Below, one piece after another: positions 1 through 8,950 of a stretch of 64,000 nt of DNA. Within the stretch, counting starts at the first letter, position 1, and each line of letters opens with the position of its first letter. The notes beneath the pieces were generated by a model that did no database searches, had not been told where the DNA came from, and saw nothing but the letters and a program-made list of their open reading frames with translations. Made by a program: the position numbers and the translations under genes. Source of the stretch: Burkholderia ambifaria AMMD (GTDB taxonomy: Bacteria > Pseudomonadota > Gammaproteobacteria > Burkholderiales > Burkholderiaceae); the NCBI RefSeq assembly GCF_000203915.1, contig NC_008390.1, positions 1,054,001-1,118,000 of the forward strand, in the 5' to 3' direction.

Positions 1-786
1 ACCGTAGTTCGGGGTCTCGCGCCACGTCCCGTTCGCGTCGAGATCCTGGTAGCCGGGAATGTCGCGCGACACGTAGCGGGCCGATACCGAGCGCTGCTCG
101 GCCGCATCGCGGCTGGCGGCCCACTGGTCGAGCGCGTCGGGGGCCGGCGCGGCCGATTGCTGCGCGACCTGCAGGTCGGTGCCGGTGAACACGACCTGCT
201 GGCCGGGCGACAACGGATACTGCCCGTTGCTGCCGTACACGGTCGCGCTGCCGCGGCGCACGGTCACCGTCGTGCTCGCGCCGTTCGGCGCGACATCGAC
301 GCGATAGTCGCCGGGGCCCGTGAGGCCGAGCGCGAGATTGGGCGTATCGATTTCGTACGACCCGCCGGGTGGCAGATCGCGCACGTGCGTCGATACGGTG
401 CCGAGGCCGACCTTCAGTTGCGTCGTGGTGTCGTCGAGGTTCAGCACCGACAGGCTCGTCGATTCGCCGAGTCGCACCGCGGTCGAGCCGATGTGCAGCT
501 CGGAGCGCGCGCCGGCGTCGTTCCACAGCTGGTCGCCCGTCGTCAGCGGCCGGTTCACGGCGGCGTATGACCATGTATCGCTGCCGGCCGGCTCCGTCGT
601 CACGGCGCCCGACATGTAGTTGAGCCGGGCGACGCGGCTCGGCGGATCGCCGCCCGGTTGCCGGGCGGCGGCCGCGTACGGCGCGGCCTGTGTCGCTTGC
701 GCGAATGCGGATGGCAGGGTCGCCAGCGCGGCGAACGCGAGCAGGGTGCAGCGGGCGGTTCGCTTGAGCGTGAACAGGGGAGCCAT
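1..786 (-). CDS. FecR-like / DUF6600-type secreted protein, 5' part only
   Basis: The gene starts at the ATG at 784-786 on the minus strand and runs off the left edge, so only about 262 N-terminal residues are visible and the frame is open to base 1. A hydrophobic N terminus (LLAFAALATLPSAFA) looks like a signal peptide. It is followed by a beta-rich stretch with SELHIGSTAVRLGESTSLSV and a later GQQVVFTGTDLQVAQQ, which resembles the FecR sugar-binding-like fold seen in DUF6600 proteins. These proteins are exported and of unknown function; they are sometimes wrongly labelled as partitioning proteins. The visible end (RETPNYG) is typical of the start of the tryptophan/tyrosine-rich repeat half of the family. 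No partner gene is visible. Confidence 0.6.
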   Translation of the reverse strand, partial: MAPLFTLKRTARCTLLAFAALATLPSAFAQATQAAPYAAAARQPGGDPPSRVARLNYMSGAVTTEPAGSDTWSYAAVNRPLTTGDQLWNDAGARSELHIGSTAVRLGESTSLSVLNLDDTTTQLKVGLGTVSTHVRDLPPGGSYEIDTPNLALGLTGPGDYRVDVAPNGASTTVTVRRGSATVYGSNGQYPLSPGQQVVFTGTDLQVAQQSAAPAPDALDQWAASRDAAEQRSVSARYVSRDIPGYQDLDANGTWRETPNYG

Positions 787-948
787 GTTGAGCGTCTTCG
801 TCGTTATTGCGGCGCGTCGATTCGTGCCGTCGAGTTCACGATATCCGCTCGGCCTGTTTCCGTGCTCGGTGTTTTGTAAGTCGAATGGCACGCGATGTAA
901 CAAAACCTGTCCGTCGCGCGCCGTTGTCGTCCCGTCGCAATCCGCGTG

Positions 949-1656
949 TCAAGCGGACGTAAGCCAGTCGTCGAAAACCTGCCGTCCGGGCACGGTAACC
1001 CGCAGCACGCGCGGCCGCGCCGTGCGTTCGATCCAGCCGTGCGCGCAGAAGCTGTCGAGCAGGGCCGCGCCCAGCGCGCCGCCGAGATGCGCGCGCCGCT
1101 CGCTCCAGTCGAGGCAGCCGCATGCGAAGCGGCGCCGGCGCGTGCGCTGCTGCGCGACGTCGATGCCCCAGCGCGCGAGGGCTTGCGTGCCGAGCTCGGT
1201 GGTCTCGATCGCATCGCCGTCCGCGTGCAGCCAGCCGCGCGCGGTGAGCCCGTCGAAGATGCGGACCGCGAGTTCGCCGGCCATGTGGTCGTAGCAGGTG
1301 CGCGCATAGCGCAGCTCGGCCGGCACGGTGCGCGCCGGCGGCGGCACGGGACGGTTCGGCGCGGCCGCCCGGGCCACGTTCGCGAGCGCTTCGAGCGACG
1401 CCGCGATGTCGGCCGACGCGAGCCGGTAATAGCGGTGCCGGCCGCGCACGTCGAGCGCGAGCAGGCCGCCTTCGGTCAGCCGCGCGAGGTGCGCGCTCGC
1501 CGCGGACGGCGACAGCCCCGCGATCATCGTCAGTTCGCCGGCCGGCCGCGCGCTGCCGTCCATCAGCACCCATAGCATCGCGGCGCGTCCCGGATCGGCG
1601 AGCAGTGCGCCAATCCGGCTCAGGCCCGGAAAGTGGTGGTCGTCTTGATCGGTCAT
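949..1656 (-). CDS. ArsR-family winged-helix transcriptional regulator
   Basis: This 235-residue protein has an N-terminal winged helix-turn-helix of the ArsR/SmtB type. Residues about 8-85 contain LLADPGRAAMLWVLMDG, then the recognition region LSPSAASAHLARLTEGGLL, and the wing DVRGRHRYYRLAS. A second domain of about 140 residues follows (RYARTCYDHMAGELAVRIFD), found in the larger ArsR-like regulators of Burkholderia and Pseudomonas rather than in metal sensors. No Cys-based metal site is visible in the DNA-binding domain, so the ligand is unknown. It is transcribed on its own, with the FecR-like gene downstream on the same strand. The family call is secure; the target is not known. Confidence 0.85.
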   Translation of the reverse strand: MTDQDDHHFPGLSRIGALLADPGRAAMLWVLMDGSARPAGELTMIAGLSPSAASAHLARLTEGGLLALDVRGRHRYYRLASADIAASLEALANVARAAAPNRPVPPPARTVPAELRYARTCYDHMAGELAVRIFDGLTARGWLHADGDAIETTELGTQALARWGIDVAQQRTRRRRFACGCLDWSERRAHLGGALGAALLDSFCAHGWIERTARPRVLRVTVPGRQVFDDWLTSA

Positions 1657-1832
1657 CGTCGGGTCTCGTCAGGCGCAATGACAGCAGTGTAGGCGCTGCG
1701 CACATTCGATGTTTCGCGTTCGGATGAAATGTCGGATGCGGCGGGGCGCGCGCAGCCGAGGTCGCCGGCCGCGCACGCGTAGAATGGCCGGACGCGGCGG
1801 CAGTGGGCCGCCGGATGCGACACGATGCAACG

Positions 1833-1973
1833 ATGAAGACGATTTTCTGCCTGTTGGCGGCCGCGCTCCTCTGCGCGGCCTGTGCGCAGGGCGGCGCGGG
1901 CGCCGCCGGCGAGCGGGGCGGCAGCCTCGAGATGTACGGGACGATCGATCAGGGAATCACGGTGCGCCGCTGA
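1833..1973 (+). CDS. miniature secreted peptide with a porin-like strand
   Basis: A 46-codon reading frame (ATG at 1833, TGA at 1971) encodes a signal-like N terminus, MKTIFCLLAAALLCAACAQG, followed by a 26-residue tail ending in SLEMYGTIDQGITVRR. The Cys at position 17 sits at a poor lipobox (C-A-A-C), so lipidation is possible but not clear. The tail strongly resembles the first beta strand of Burkholderia general porins (SVTLYGxxDxGIT), yet the frame stops immediately after it. It could be a genuine tiny exported peptide or the remnant of a porin gene. No clear ribosome-binding site stands out, and expression is unproven. Confidence 0.45.
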   Translation: MKTIFCLLAAALLCAACAQGGAGAAGERGGSLEMYGTIDQGITVRR

Positions 1974-2072
1974 CGGGCGCCATTTTCCTGTGCCGATGCC
2001 GGGTCGACGGGCGGGTGCGCGTGCGGTCGCGACAAGGCGGCGGCCCCGGCCACGGGTTGCCGCGGTGCAACG

Positions 2073-2078
2073 TATAAT
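2073..2078 (+). promoter_or_regulatory. -10 element ahead of the thioesterase gene
   Basis: A perfect TATAAT lies 40 bases before the thioesterase start codon. No convincing -35 is seen at 16-18 bases upstream, so this is a partial promoter match. Confidence 0.4.
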
Positions 2079-2117
2079 GCGCCGATTGCAGTACCCCCGC
2101 CGCCTGGAGTTACCACG

Positions 2118-2630
2118 ATGTCCCCACAGTCCCCCGTGCCGGCCGCCCTGGACCGCACCGAAACCGTATTCCGCTTCCTCGCCGAGCCGTCGTCCGTGAA
2201 CTTTGGCGGCAAGGTGCACGGCGGCGCGCTGATGAAGTGGATCGACGAAGTCGCGTATGCATGCGCGGCAGTCTGGTCGAGCCGCTATTGCGTGACGGTC
2301 AGCGTCGGCAACATCCGCTTCCAGCGTCCGATCCTCGTCGGCAACCTGGTCGAGCTGAAGGCGCGCGTCGTCGCGACGGGCCGCACCAGCATGCACATCC
2401 ATGTGTCCGTACATGCCGGCGATCCGAAGGGGGGCGTGCTGCGTCAGACGACCGACTGTCTCGTCGTGTTCGTCGCGGTCGACGAGAACGGCAACCCGGT
2501 GCCGGTGCCGCCGTTCGTGCCCGAGACCGACGAGCAGAAGATCCTCGCGAAATATGCGGCCGACGTGCGCGCCGCGCTCGACAAGATCGTCGAGATGAAG
2601 CCCGAGGAAGTGGCGAAGGGCACCGTCTGA
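2118..2630 (+). CDS. acyl-CoA thioesterase, YciA/BACH hotdog family
   Basis: A 170-residue single-hotdog-domain enzyme expected to hydrolyse acyl-CoA to free acid and CoA in the cytoplasm. The family signature is clear: FGGKVHGGALMKWIDEVAY holds the helix-packing glycines and the catalytic Asp of YciA-type enzymes. It is followed by the strands VTVSVGNIRFQRPILVG and VELKARVVATGRTSMHIHV. The C-terminal tail (ILAKYAADVRAALDKIVEMK) is a short charged helix. A GGAG sequence lies about 8 bases before the ATG. The gene is monocistronic, with fumC convergent downstream. Substrate chain length cannot be told from sequence. Confidence 0.9.
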   Translation: MSPQSPVPAALDRTETVFRFLAEPSSVNFGGKVHGGALMKWIDEVAYACAAVWSSRYCVTVSVGNIRFQRPILVGNLVELKARVVATGRTSMHIHVSVHAGDPKGGVLRQTTDCLVVFVAVDENGNPVPVPPFVPETDEQKILAKYAADVRAALDKIVEMKPEEVAKGTV

Positions 2631-2685
2631 CGGCAACGGGCGCAGCGTTCGCGCCGCGCCCGTCCCGTCATCGCGTCAGCCGCGA

Positions 2686-4080
2686 TCACCGCGATCCGAT
2701 CATCTCTTCGGGTCGCACCCACGCATCGAATTCCGCCTCGGTCAGGTAGCCGAGCGCGAGCGCGGCGGCCTTCAGCGTCGTGCCTTCCTTGTGCGCCTTC
2801 TTCGCGATCTGCGCGGCCTTGTCGTAGCCGATGTGCGGATTGAGCGCCGTCACGAGCATCAGCGATTCGTTCAGCAGCAGGTCGATGCGCGCGCGGTTCG
2901 GCTCGATGCCCGCCGCGCAGTGGTCGTTGAAGCTTTGCGCGCCGTCGGCGAGCAGCCGCACCGATTGCAGCACGTTGTGCGCGATCATCGGCCGGAACAC
3001 GTTCAGCTCGAAGTTGCCGCTGGCGCCGCCGACGTTCACGGCGACGTCGTTGCCGAACACCTGGCAGCACAGCATCGTCACGGCCTCCGACTGCGTCGGA
3101 TTCACCTTGCCCGGCATGATCGAGCTGCCCGGCTCGTTTTCCGGAATCGACAGTTCGCCGAGGCCGCAGCGCGGCCCGCTCGCGAGCCAGCGCACGTCGT
3201 TGGCAATCTTCATCAGGCCGGCCGCGACCGTCTTCAGCGCGCCGTGCGCGAACACCAGCGCGTCGGCGGCGGCCATCACCTCGAACTTGCTCGGCGCGGT
3301 CACGAACGGCAGCTTCGTCAGCCGGCCGATCTCGTCGGCGACGCGCACCGCGAACTCCGGATGCGCGTTCAGCCCGGTGCCGACCGCGGTGCCACCGAGC
3401 GCGAGCTCGTACAGGTGCGGCAGCGCCGACTCGACGTGCCGCACGCTCTGGTCGAGTTGCGCGACATAACCGGAAAATTCCTGCCCGAGCGTGAGCGGCG
3501 TCGCGTCCTGCAGGTGCGTGCGGCCGATCTTCACGATGTCGGCGAAGGCCTTCGACTTCGCGTCGAGCGTCGTGCGCAGCGTGCGCAGCGCGGGCAGCAG
3601 GTGGTTGACGATCGCGTACGCGGCCGCGATGTGCATCGCGGTCGGGAACACGTCGTTCGACGACTGGCCGCGGTTCACGTCGTCGTTCGGATGGACCTTG
3701 CGCGCTTCGCCGCGCTCGCCGCCGAGCAACTCGCTCGCCCGGTTCGCGATCACCTCGTTGAGGTTCATGTTGGTCTGCGTGCCGGAGCCCGTCTGCCACA
3801 CGGCGAGCGGGAATTCGCGCGGATGCTTGCCGGCGATGATCTCGTCGGCCGCGTCGATGATCGCGCGTGCCTTGTCGTCGGCCAGCACGCCGAGCGACTG
3901 GTTCACGGCGGCCGCGGCGCGCTTGACGATCGCGAGCGCGTGGATCAGCTCGGGCGACTGCTTCTCGGTCGAGATCCGGAAATTCTGCAGCGAGCGCTCG
4001 GTCTGCGCGCCCCAGAGCCGGTCGGCCGGCACGGCGATTTCGCCGAATGTGTCGCGTTCCATCCGAACTGCTTCGTTCAT
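2686..4080 (-). CDS. fumC: class II fumarate hydratase
   Basis: FumC (464 residues) interconverts fumarate and malate in the TCA cycle and is the iron-independent, heat-stable tetrameric fumarase. The superfamily signature [16 protein letters not shown] is present. So are the substrate-binding stretch [19 protein letters not shown] and the active-site region [19 protein letters not shown]. The start [15 protein letters not shown] at 4080 is chosen because GAGGAG lies 7-12 bases upstream; the open frame extends further upstream, but that part lacks family similarity. Length matches the family. It is a single gene, convergent with the thioesterase. Confidence 0.97.
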   Translation of the reverse strand: MNEAVRMERDTFGEIAVPADRLWGAQTERSLQNFRISTEKQSPELIHALAIVKRAAAAVNQSLGVLADDKARAIIDAADEIIAGKHPREFPLAVWQTGSGTQTNMNLNEVIANRASELLGGERGEARKVHPNDDVNRGQSSNDVFPTAMHIAAAYAIVNHLLPALRTLRTTLDAKSKAFADIVKIGRTHLQDATPLTLGQEFSGYVAQLDQSVRHVESALPHLYELALGGTAVGTGLNAHPEFAVRVADEIGRLTKLPFVTAPSKFEVMAAADALVFAHGALKTVAAGLMKIANDVRWLASGPRCGLGELSIPENEPGSSIMPGKVNPTQSEAVTMLCCQVFGNDVAVNVGGASGNFELNVFRPMIAHNVLQSVRLLADGAQSFNDHCAAGIEPNRARIDLLLNESLMLVTALNPHIGYDKAAQIAKKAHKEGTTLKAAALALGYLTEAEFDAWVRPEEMIGSR

Positions 4081-4236
4081 GATGCACTCCTCTTGGGAAG
4101 GGGAAAGGCCGCGCGTCGCGCGGCGTCGGGCGTATCGTGAGGCAGGCGCGCCGCTGGCGCGGCGTCTTGGGGCTTCAGCCGACAAGCATAGCGCCGGCCG
4201 TGAATTCGCGTCGTGTCGCGCCGTGTCGTATCGCGT

Positions 4237-5625
4237 TCAGCGCGCCGACGCGATGAGCGACGCGGTCTTCATGTGAAACCGACAGGCCATCAGCACGGCG
4301 ACGCTGGCGAGGCCGGCCGCGAGCCCCCACCACAGGCCGCGTGCGCCGAGGCCCGCGTGGAACGCCAACCAGTAACCGGTCGGGAAGCCGATGCCCCAAT
4401 AGCCGAGGGTGGCCGCGAGCATCGGGATGCGCGTATCCCGCAGCCCGCGCAGCGCGCCCGACGCGACCGTCTGCATCCCGTCCACGATCTGGAACACCGC
4501 GGCGATGCCGAGCAGCGACGCGGCAAGCGACACGGTCGCCGCGTTGGCCGGGTCGTCGAGGTGCAGGTACAGACCGACGATCGCATGCGGCGCGACGATC
4601 AGCACGAGCCCCGACAGCGACATGAACGCGACGCCGAGGCCGAGCGCGACGAAGCCCGCGTGCCGTGCGGCGACCGGCTCGCCGGCGCCGACCCAGTAGC
4701 CGACCCGTACGTTCGCGGCCTGCCCGATCGCGAGCGGCACCATGAACGCGAGCGATGCGACGTTCAGCGCGATCTGATGCGCGGCGAGCGAGGTCGCGCC
4801 GAGCACGCCGACGGTCAGGCCCGTCGCCAGAAACAGCGTCGATTCGACCCCGTACGTGATCGCGACCGGCCAGCCGATGCCGATCAGCTCGCCCATCATG
4901 GGCAGTTTCGGGCGGGCGGCCGTCACGAAATGGCGGAACCGCTCGCGGCCGTGCAGCAGCCAGATCAGCGCGAGCGCGGTCAGCCAGATCGTGATGGTCG
5001 TCGCGACCGCGGAGCCGAGGAAGCCGAGCCGCGGTAGGCCGAATGCGCCGTGGATCAGCCCGTAGTTCAGCACGGCGTTGACGCCGACGCCGCCGATCGA
5101 CACCCACAGCAGCCGCCGCGCGGCGCCGATCGCGGGGAGAAAGGCGCGCATCAGCCCGACGCCGATCAGGCTGCCGAGCGCCGCGAACCGCAGGATGCCG
5201 GTGTATTCGCCGACGTGATGCGCGAGCGTCGGCGGCTCGTGGAACATCAGCAGGATCGGTTCGGACAGCGACAGCGCGACGATCGCCGGAATCGCGAGCA
5301 GCAACGACAGCACGAAGCCGGTCCAGTAGATGTGCGGCACGCGGTGCTCCGCCTGCGCGCCGCGCGCATGCGCGACGCTCACGCTGACCGACGACAGCAC
5401 GCCTTGCAGCACGGTCACGATGACGAAGAAGTAGTTCGCGCCGAGGCCGCCCGCCGCGAGCGAATCGGGGCCGAGCGAGCCGAGCAGCACGGTGTCGGTG
5501 ACGCTCATCGCCATCTGCGAGAGCTGTGCGATCGCGAGCGGCGCGGCGAGGCGCGCGGTATCGGCGGCGTGACTGGACAGGGAGGGCGGCGCGGCGGCCG
5601 TCCGCGTAAGACCGGAATGCGACAT
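4237..5625 (-). CDS. MATE-family multidrug/cation antiporter (NorM-like)
   Basis: A 462-residue inner-membrane protein with about twelve hydrophobic segments arranged as two six-helix halves, as in MATE exporters. The first helix carries the motif PLAIAQLSQMAMSVTDTVLLG with the following GLGANYFF. The second half repeats the pattern in GIGWPVAITYGVESTLFLA. Family members expel cationic drugs in exchange for Na+ or H+. The substrate is unknown here. It stands alone between fumC and the S4-domain gene, all on the minus strand with separate gaps. A start at the ATG at 5625 gives the usual length. Confidence 0.9.
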   Translation of the reverse strand: MSHSGLTRTAAAPPSLSSHAADTARLAAPLAIAQLSQMAMSVTDTVLLGSLGPDSLAAGGLGANYFFVIVTVLQGVLSSVSVSVAHARGAQAEHRVPHIYWTGFVLSLLLAIPAIVALSLSEPILLMFHEPPTLAHHVGEYTGILRFAALGSLIGVGLMRAFLPAIGAARRLLWVSIGGVGVNAVLNYGLIHGAFGLPRLGFLGSAVATTITIWLTALALIWLLHGRERFRHFVTAARPKLPMMGELIGIGWPVAITYGVESTLFLATGLTVGVLGATSLAAHQIALNVASLAFMVPLAIGQAANVRVGYWVGAGEPVAARHAGFVALGLGVAFMSLSGLVLIVAPHAIVGLYLHLDDPANAATVSLAASLLGIAAVFQIVDGMQTVASGALRGLRDTRIPMLAATLGYWGIGFPTGYWLAFHAGLGARGLWWGLAAGLASVAVLMACRFHMKTASLIASAR

Positions 5626-5753
5626 GGAATGGGCGCTCGCGCGGGTGCGGGCCCGCGCTGTCTGTATTTATTTTGAGAGACAGCTAGCTTACGGCTTTAT
5701 TCGAACGGTGTCGAACGCGCGCGCCGATGGCCATGTCACGGTCAGGGGAACGG

Positions 5754-5972
5754 CTATGCGTCGTGAACCGCGATCCGCGTATCGCCGAACAGTACCACCT
5801 GGCCCGCGCGGATCTTGCAGGTCTTGCGCAGCTCGACCACGCCGTCGACTTTCACCGCGCCGGACGCGACGAACATCTTCGCGGTGCCGCCGCTGTCGGC
5901 GAGACCGGTGATCTTGAGAAGGTTGTGCAGTTCGACGTATTCGCCGGTCAGCGTGAAATCCAGATTGGGCAT
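5754..5972 (-). CDS. small S4-domain RNA-binding protein (YbcJ-like)
   Basis: The start at 5972 gives a 72-residue protein that is almost entirely one S4 RNA-binding domain: YVELHNLLKITGLADSGGTAK, then VKVDGVVELRKTCKIRAGQVV, the usual helix-turn-strand layout. YbcJ-type proteins are conserved but of unclear role, probably binding structured RNA or ribosomes. An in-frame upstream start at 6017 would add 15 residues unlike the family; neither start has a strong Shine-Dalgarno. Spacing to its neighbours suggests it is transcribed alone. Confidence 0.85.
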   Translation of the reverse strand: MPNLDFTLTGEYVELHNLLKITGLADSGGTAKMFVASGAVKVDGVVELRKTCKIRAGQVVLFGDTRIAVHDA

Positions 5973-6259
5973 GACGAAGGAGGCGCGCGATGCGCGGGAG
6001 GAATCGCCCCGCATCATACGGCACCGCGGCCGGGCGCGCGAGCGCGGACGTCCGGGCCGGTTCGTCCGGGTTCGCGTGCAGTTGTTAAGGACTGTGAGCG
6101 ATTCGTCAGCAAATGAAACGGTGGGTAACAGTCTGAGAGATTCGAGAACCGGCCGGGCGGCGCGCGGGTCTTCTGTCGTACCTGCTGCGTGTTGCGGCAG
6201 GGGACGCGACGGAGCGTATCGATGCGCTCCGCGCCCACAACTTCTCGAGGAGGATAGTC

Positions 6260-6670
6260 ATGTCCAAGATTCGTACGATGCTGATCGGTGCCGCGCTGAC
6301 GGCGTTCGCAACTTCGGCCGCATTCGCGCAGACGGGCGTCGCAACGCAGGGTACCGCAGGCGCCGGCGTGCAGACGCAGACCCCTGCAGCAGGGGCCGGC
6401 GCCGGCGCGGGCATGCAGGGTGGTGCCGGCATGAATGCGTCGGGCAGCGCGGTCGGTGGTGCGACCGATGCGGTCGGTGCGGCAGCCGACGGCGCGAAGG
6501 ATACGGCGGCGTCGTCGGTCCATTCGACCAAGAAGCACGCGAAGCATGCGACGAAGTCGGCCAAGCACCAGGCCCGCTCGACGAAGTCGAAGGTCGGCGA
6601 CGAGGCGGTCGAAGGCGGCGCGTCGACGGGTGTGCAGGGCGGTGCATCGGCCGCGGGCGGCACGCAGTAA
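6260..6670 (+). CDS. secreted Ala/Gly-rich protein with a Lys/His-rich segment
   Basis: This 136-residue protein has a good signal peptide (LIGAALTAFATSAAFA, cleavage before QTG). A mature part follows that is almost only Ala, Gly, Thr and Gln, then a basic stretch STKKHAKHATKSAKHQARST at about residues 95-114, and a Gly/Ala tail. A GAGGAGGA ribosome site precedes the ATG. No enzyme motif or fold is recognisable. It is probably periplasmic or envelope-associated. The Lys/His segment resembles histone-H1-like or polyanion-binding tails, but that is composition only and function is unknown. Confidence 0.7.
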   Translation: MSKIRTMLIGAALTAFATSAAFAQTGVATQGTAGAGVQTQTPAAGAGAGAGMQGGAGMNASGSAVGGATDAVGAAADGAKDTAASSVHSTKKHAKHATKSAKHQARSTKSKVGDEAVEGGASTGVQGGASAAGGTQ

Positions 6671-6730
6671 GCGGCGCCCGCCCGTCACGATGTTCGCGCC
6701 GGACGGCGCGTCGTGACGGCGATCGAACGG

Positions 6731-6761
6731 CGGCCCGGTTCGCTTCGCGCGAACCGGGCCG
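6731..6761 (+). terminator. strong hairpin after the Ala/Gly-rich gene
   Basis: A 13-bp perfect stem (CGGCCCGGTTCGC with its complement) closes a 5-base loop about 60 bases after the stop codon. The following tract is only GTTCTT, so it is a strong hairpin with a weak T run. It lies just past the 3' end of the convergent minus-strand gene and could serve both. Confidence 0.65.
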
Positions 6762-6785
6762 TTCTTCATGCGTGCGGGCCGATCG

Positions 6786-7562
6786 TCATGGCCGGCGCTG
6801 TTCCGGCCCCGGTCCGTGCGCCGGTCGTGCGGCGGACGGCGCGAACACGCCGCGCAGCCACGCGGCGAGCCGCGCGAATACGTCGTACGGTTCCTCGATG
6901 AAGATCTCGGGCTTCAGGAGCCGCAGGTATTCCATGATCTGCTGCGCTTCCTGTTTCTGGAACGAACCGTGCGCGAGCCCGAGCCGCAGCAGGCCGCGCA
7001 ATTCGCCGAGCTTGTCGCGCGCGGCGCTGCCGACGCTCATCTCGCACGCGAGCTTGGCCTCGTAGATGCGCTGGCGCAGCGATTCCGCGAGCCGCCACGC
7101 GGGCGTCTGCATCATTTCCTCGAGCGCCTGGATGTCGTGCACCGCGCTCTTGATCTGCGCGGCGAGCGGATCGACCAGCGACGCGTCGCCCTGCGCTTCG
7201 GCGACGATCGCCTTGGCCCAGTCGCGGCACGCCTTCGCGAGCTCGTCGGGGGTCCATTCGGCGCGCGACGCGAAGCCGAAGCCGAATTCGGCGGCCTGCC
7301 GCATCAGGATCGCGACGACGTCCGGAAATTCCTTGTCGAGCGTGCGCTTCGCCCACGCGTACTGGCCGCCTTCGAGCATCCGCTGCACGGCATGCTCGGT
7401 CAGCGGCACCATGTTGTCGAGCAGCTTGGCGCGCAGGAAATCCTCGAACGACGGCGTCGCGAACTGCGGGTCGAGTTTCAGCGATACGCGTACGAACGCG
7501 TCGTAGTCCTTGCGCAAGGACGCAAGCGTGTCGTCCTTGAGGGAAAGGGTGATCTGGCCCAT
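6786..7562 (-). CDS. conserved hypothetical protein
   Basis: The start MGQITLSLKDDTLASLRKDY at 7562 gives 258 residues; the open frame continues upstream but the extension is low-complexity. The protein is mostly helical and charged, without a signal peptide or transmembrane segment, so it should be cytoplasmic. The visible region MRQAAEFGFGFASRAEWTPD and the C-terminal segment EEPYDVFARLAAWLRGVF are distinctive, but I do not connect them with a known domain. It stands alone between azlD upstream and the convergent secreted-protein gene. I assign no function. Confidence 0.7.
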   Translation of the reverse strand: MGQITLSLKDDTLASLRKDYDAFVRVSLKLDPQFATPSFEDFLRAKLLDNMVPLTEHAVQRMLEGGQYAWAKRTLDKEFPDVVAILMRQAAEFGFGFASRAEWTPDELAKACRDWAKAIVAEAQGDASLVDPLAAQIKSAVHDIQALEEMMQTPAWRLAESLRQRIYEAKLACEMSVGSAARDKLGELRGLLRLGLAHGSFQKQEAQQIMEYLRLLKPEIFIEEPYDVFARLAAWLRGVFAPSAARPAHGPGPEQRRP

Positions 7563-7719
7563 GAATCGTCTCGATGGCGGCCCGCGCGTGTCGGCGCCCG
7601 GCGTCGTGCACCGGTACGGGCGCAGCGTCGACGGACCGTTCGCGCCGAGGCTGTGGCGGGTCTTCATCCCCTATATCGGCGCGCCGGACGAAAACTTGAG
7701 CGCGGCCGGCGACGTCCGC

Positions 7720-8058
7720 TCAGGCCGGCAGCCAGTGCGGCATCACGATCCCTTGCCAGAAGAAGAACACCGCGAGCCCGACCGCGATCGTCACGAGCGG
7801 GCGGCGCGTCGTCGCCGACACCAGCACAGCGGCGAGTGCGCCGACGAGCTGTGGGTTGCGCCACGTCAGCTCGGCCGTGCCGCCGTGCGGAGAGACGGTC
7901 ATCGGCACGATGATCGCGGTCAGCACGGTGACGGGCACGAAGCCGAGCGCGGTCCGCACGAGCGGCGGGAAGGTCAGCCGCTCGCCGAACAGGAACAGCG
8001 TCGTCCGGATCGCATAGGTGATCGCGGCCATCCCGAGGATCGGCAGCGCGTAGCTCAC
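7720..8058 (-). CDS. azlD: AzlD-family branched-chain amino acid exporter subunit
   Basis: This 112-residue protein starts with GTG (VSYALPILGMAAITYAIRTT) and overlaps the azlC stop by four bases (GTGA), which implies translational coupling. It has three to four hydrophobic segments, and PPLVRTALGFVPVTVLTAII is typical of AzlD. With AzlC it forms the two-component inner-membrane LIV-E exporter (BrnFE/YgaZH type) that expels branched-chain amino acids or analogues. Family size matches. The substrate is inferred from the family. Confidence 0.88.
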   Translation of the reverse strand: MSYALPILGMAAITYAIRTTLFLFGERLTFPPLVRTALGFVPVTVLTAIIVPMTVSPHGGTAELTWRNPQLVGALAAVLVSATTRRPLVTIAVGLAVFFFWQGIVMPHWLPA

Positions 8059-8828
8059 GATGCGGCCTCCGTGCGTGAACCGGTGCGCGAGCGCTTGTGC
8101 CTTACCGTGAGCGCGACACCGACCGCGACGCCGGCGGCGACCGCGCCCAGTAACCCGAGCTTGTACGGCCAGCCCTGCCAGAAGTAGGCGAGCGTGCCGG
8201 CTGTCGCGGCGGCCGCGAAATAGCGCAGCTTGCCGAGCTGCGGGACGACGATCGCGATGAAGGTCGCCGCCATCGCGAAATCGAGGCCGAGCGACTGGAG
8301 GCCCGGGAAGGCCGCGCCGAAGCCGATGCCCGCGAGCGTCCAGACCTGCCAGTTCAGGTACATCGCGAGGCCCGAACCGAAGAAGTAGTGGGGGCCGATC
8401 GCACCGGGCGGGAAGTGCCGGTAGTGCGAGTAGGCGACCGCGAACACCTCGTCGGTCAGCAGCGCGCCGAGCGTCGCGCGCCAGCGCAGCGGCAGGTGCG
8501 CGACGTACGGCGCGAGCGTCGCGCTGTACAGCAGGTGACGCAGGTTCACGATCAGCGTCGTCGCGAGCACGACGACGAAGCTCGCGCTGCCGGCGATCAG
8601 GCCGAGTGCGATGAACTGCGCGGAGCCCGCGAACACCGCGAGCGACATCAGCGCGCCGTGCCAGGCGGCCAGCGGCCCGCCGGCGACGAGCGTGCCGAAG
8701 ATCACGCCGAACGGCGCCGCGCCGATCATCATCGGGATCGTGTCGCGCGCGCCGTCGAGCCATTCGTTGAATGGACTGCGCGGCGGGGGCGACGGTGTGG
8801 ATGGGGGATTCAAGGGACGCTTCTCCAT
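8055..8828 (-). CDS. azlC: AzlC-family branched-chain amino acid exporter large subunit
   Basis: A 257-residue membrane protein with seven or so hydrophobic helices. Residues about 26-70 hold the AzlC hallmark DTIPMMIGAAPFGVIFG and the motif FAGSAQFIALGLI. The segment NLRHLLYSATLAPYV and the conserved TDEVFAVA follow. It pairs with AzlD, whose GTG start lies inside its stop codon. A divergent operon partner is absent, but an AraC-type regulator on the same strand ends about 120 bases upstream and may control the pair. Confidence 0.92.
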   Translation of the reverse strand: MEKRPLNPPSTPSPPPRSPFNEWLDGARDTIPMMIGAAPFGVIFGTLVAGGPLAAWHGALMSLAVFAGSAQFIALGLIAGSASFVVVLATTLIVNLRHLLYSATLAPYVAHLPLRWRATLGALLTDEVFAVAYSHYRHFPPGAIGPHYFFGSGLAMYLNWQVWTLAGIGFGAAFPGLQSLGLDFAMAATFIAIVVPQLGKLRYFAAAATAGTLAYFWQGWPYKLGLLGAVAAGVAVGVALTVRHKRSRTGSRTEAAS

Positions 8829-8950
8829 GACGGGGAGGATAGCGGGCCGATGCCGTGGCGGCTTGTATGTTCTTGCGCCCGCGGAGGCCGGCGGCGCAAT
8901 CCGCGTGCCGGTTGCCGCGGGTGGTCGATGCAGGGAGGGGTGTGGGCGCG

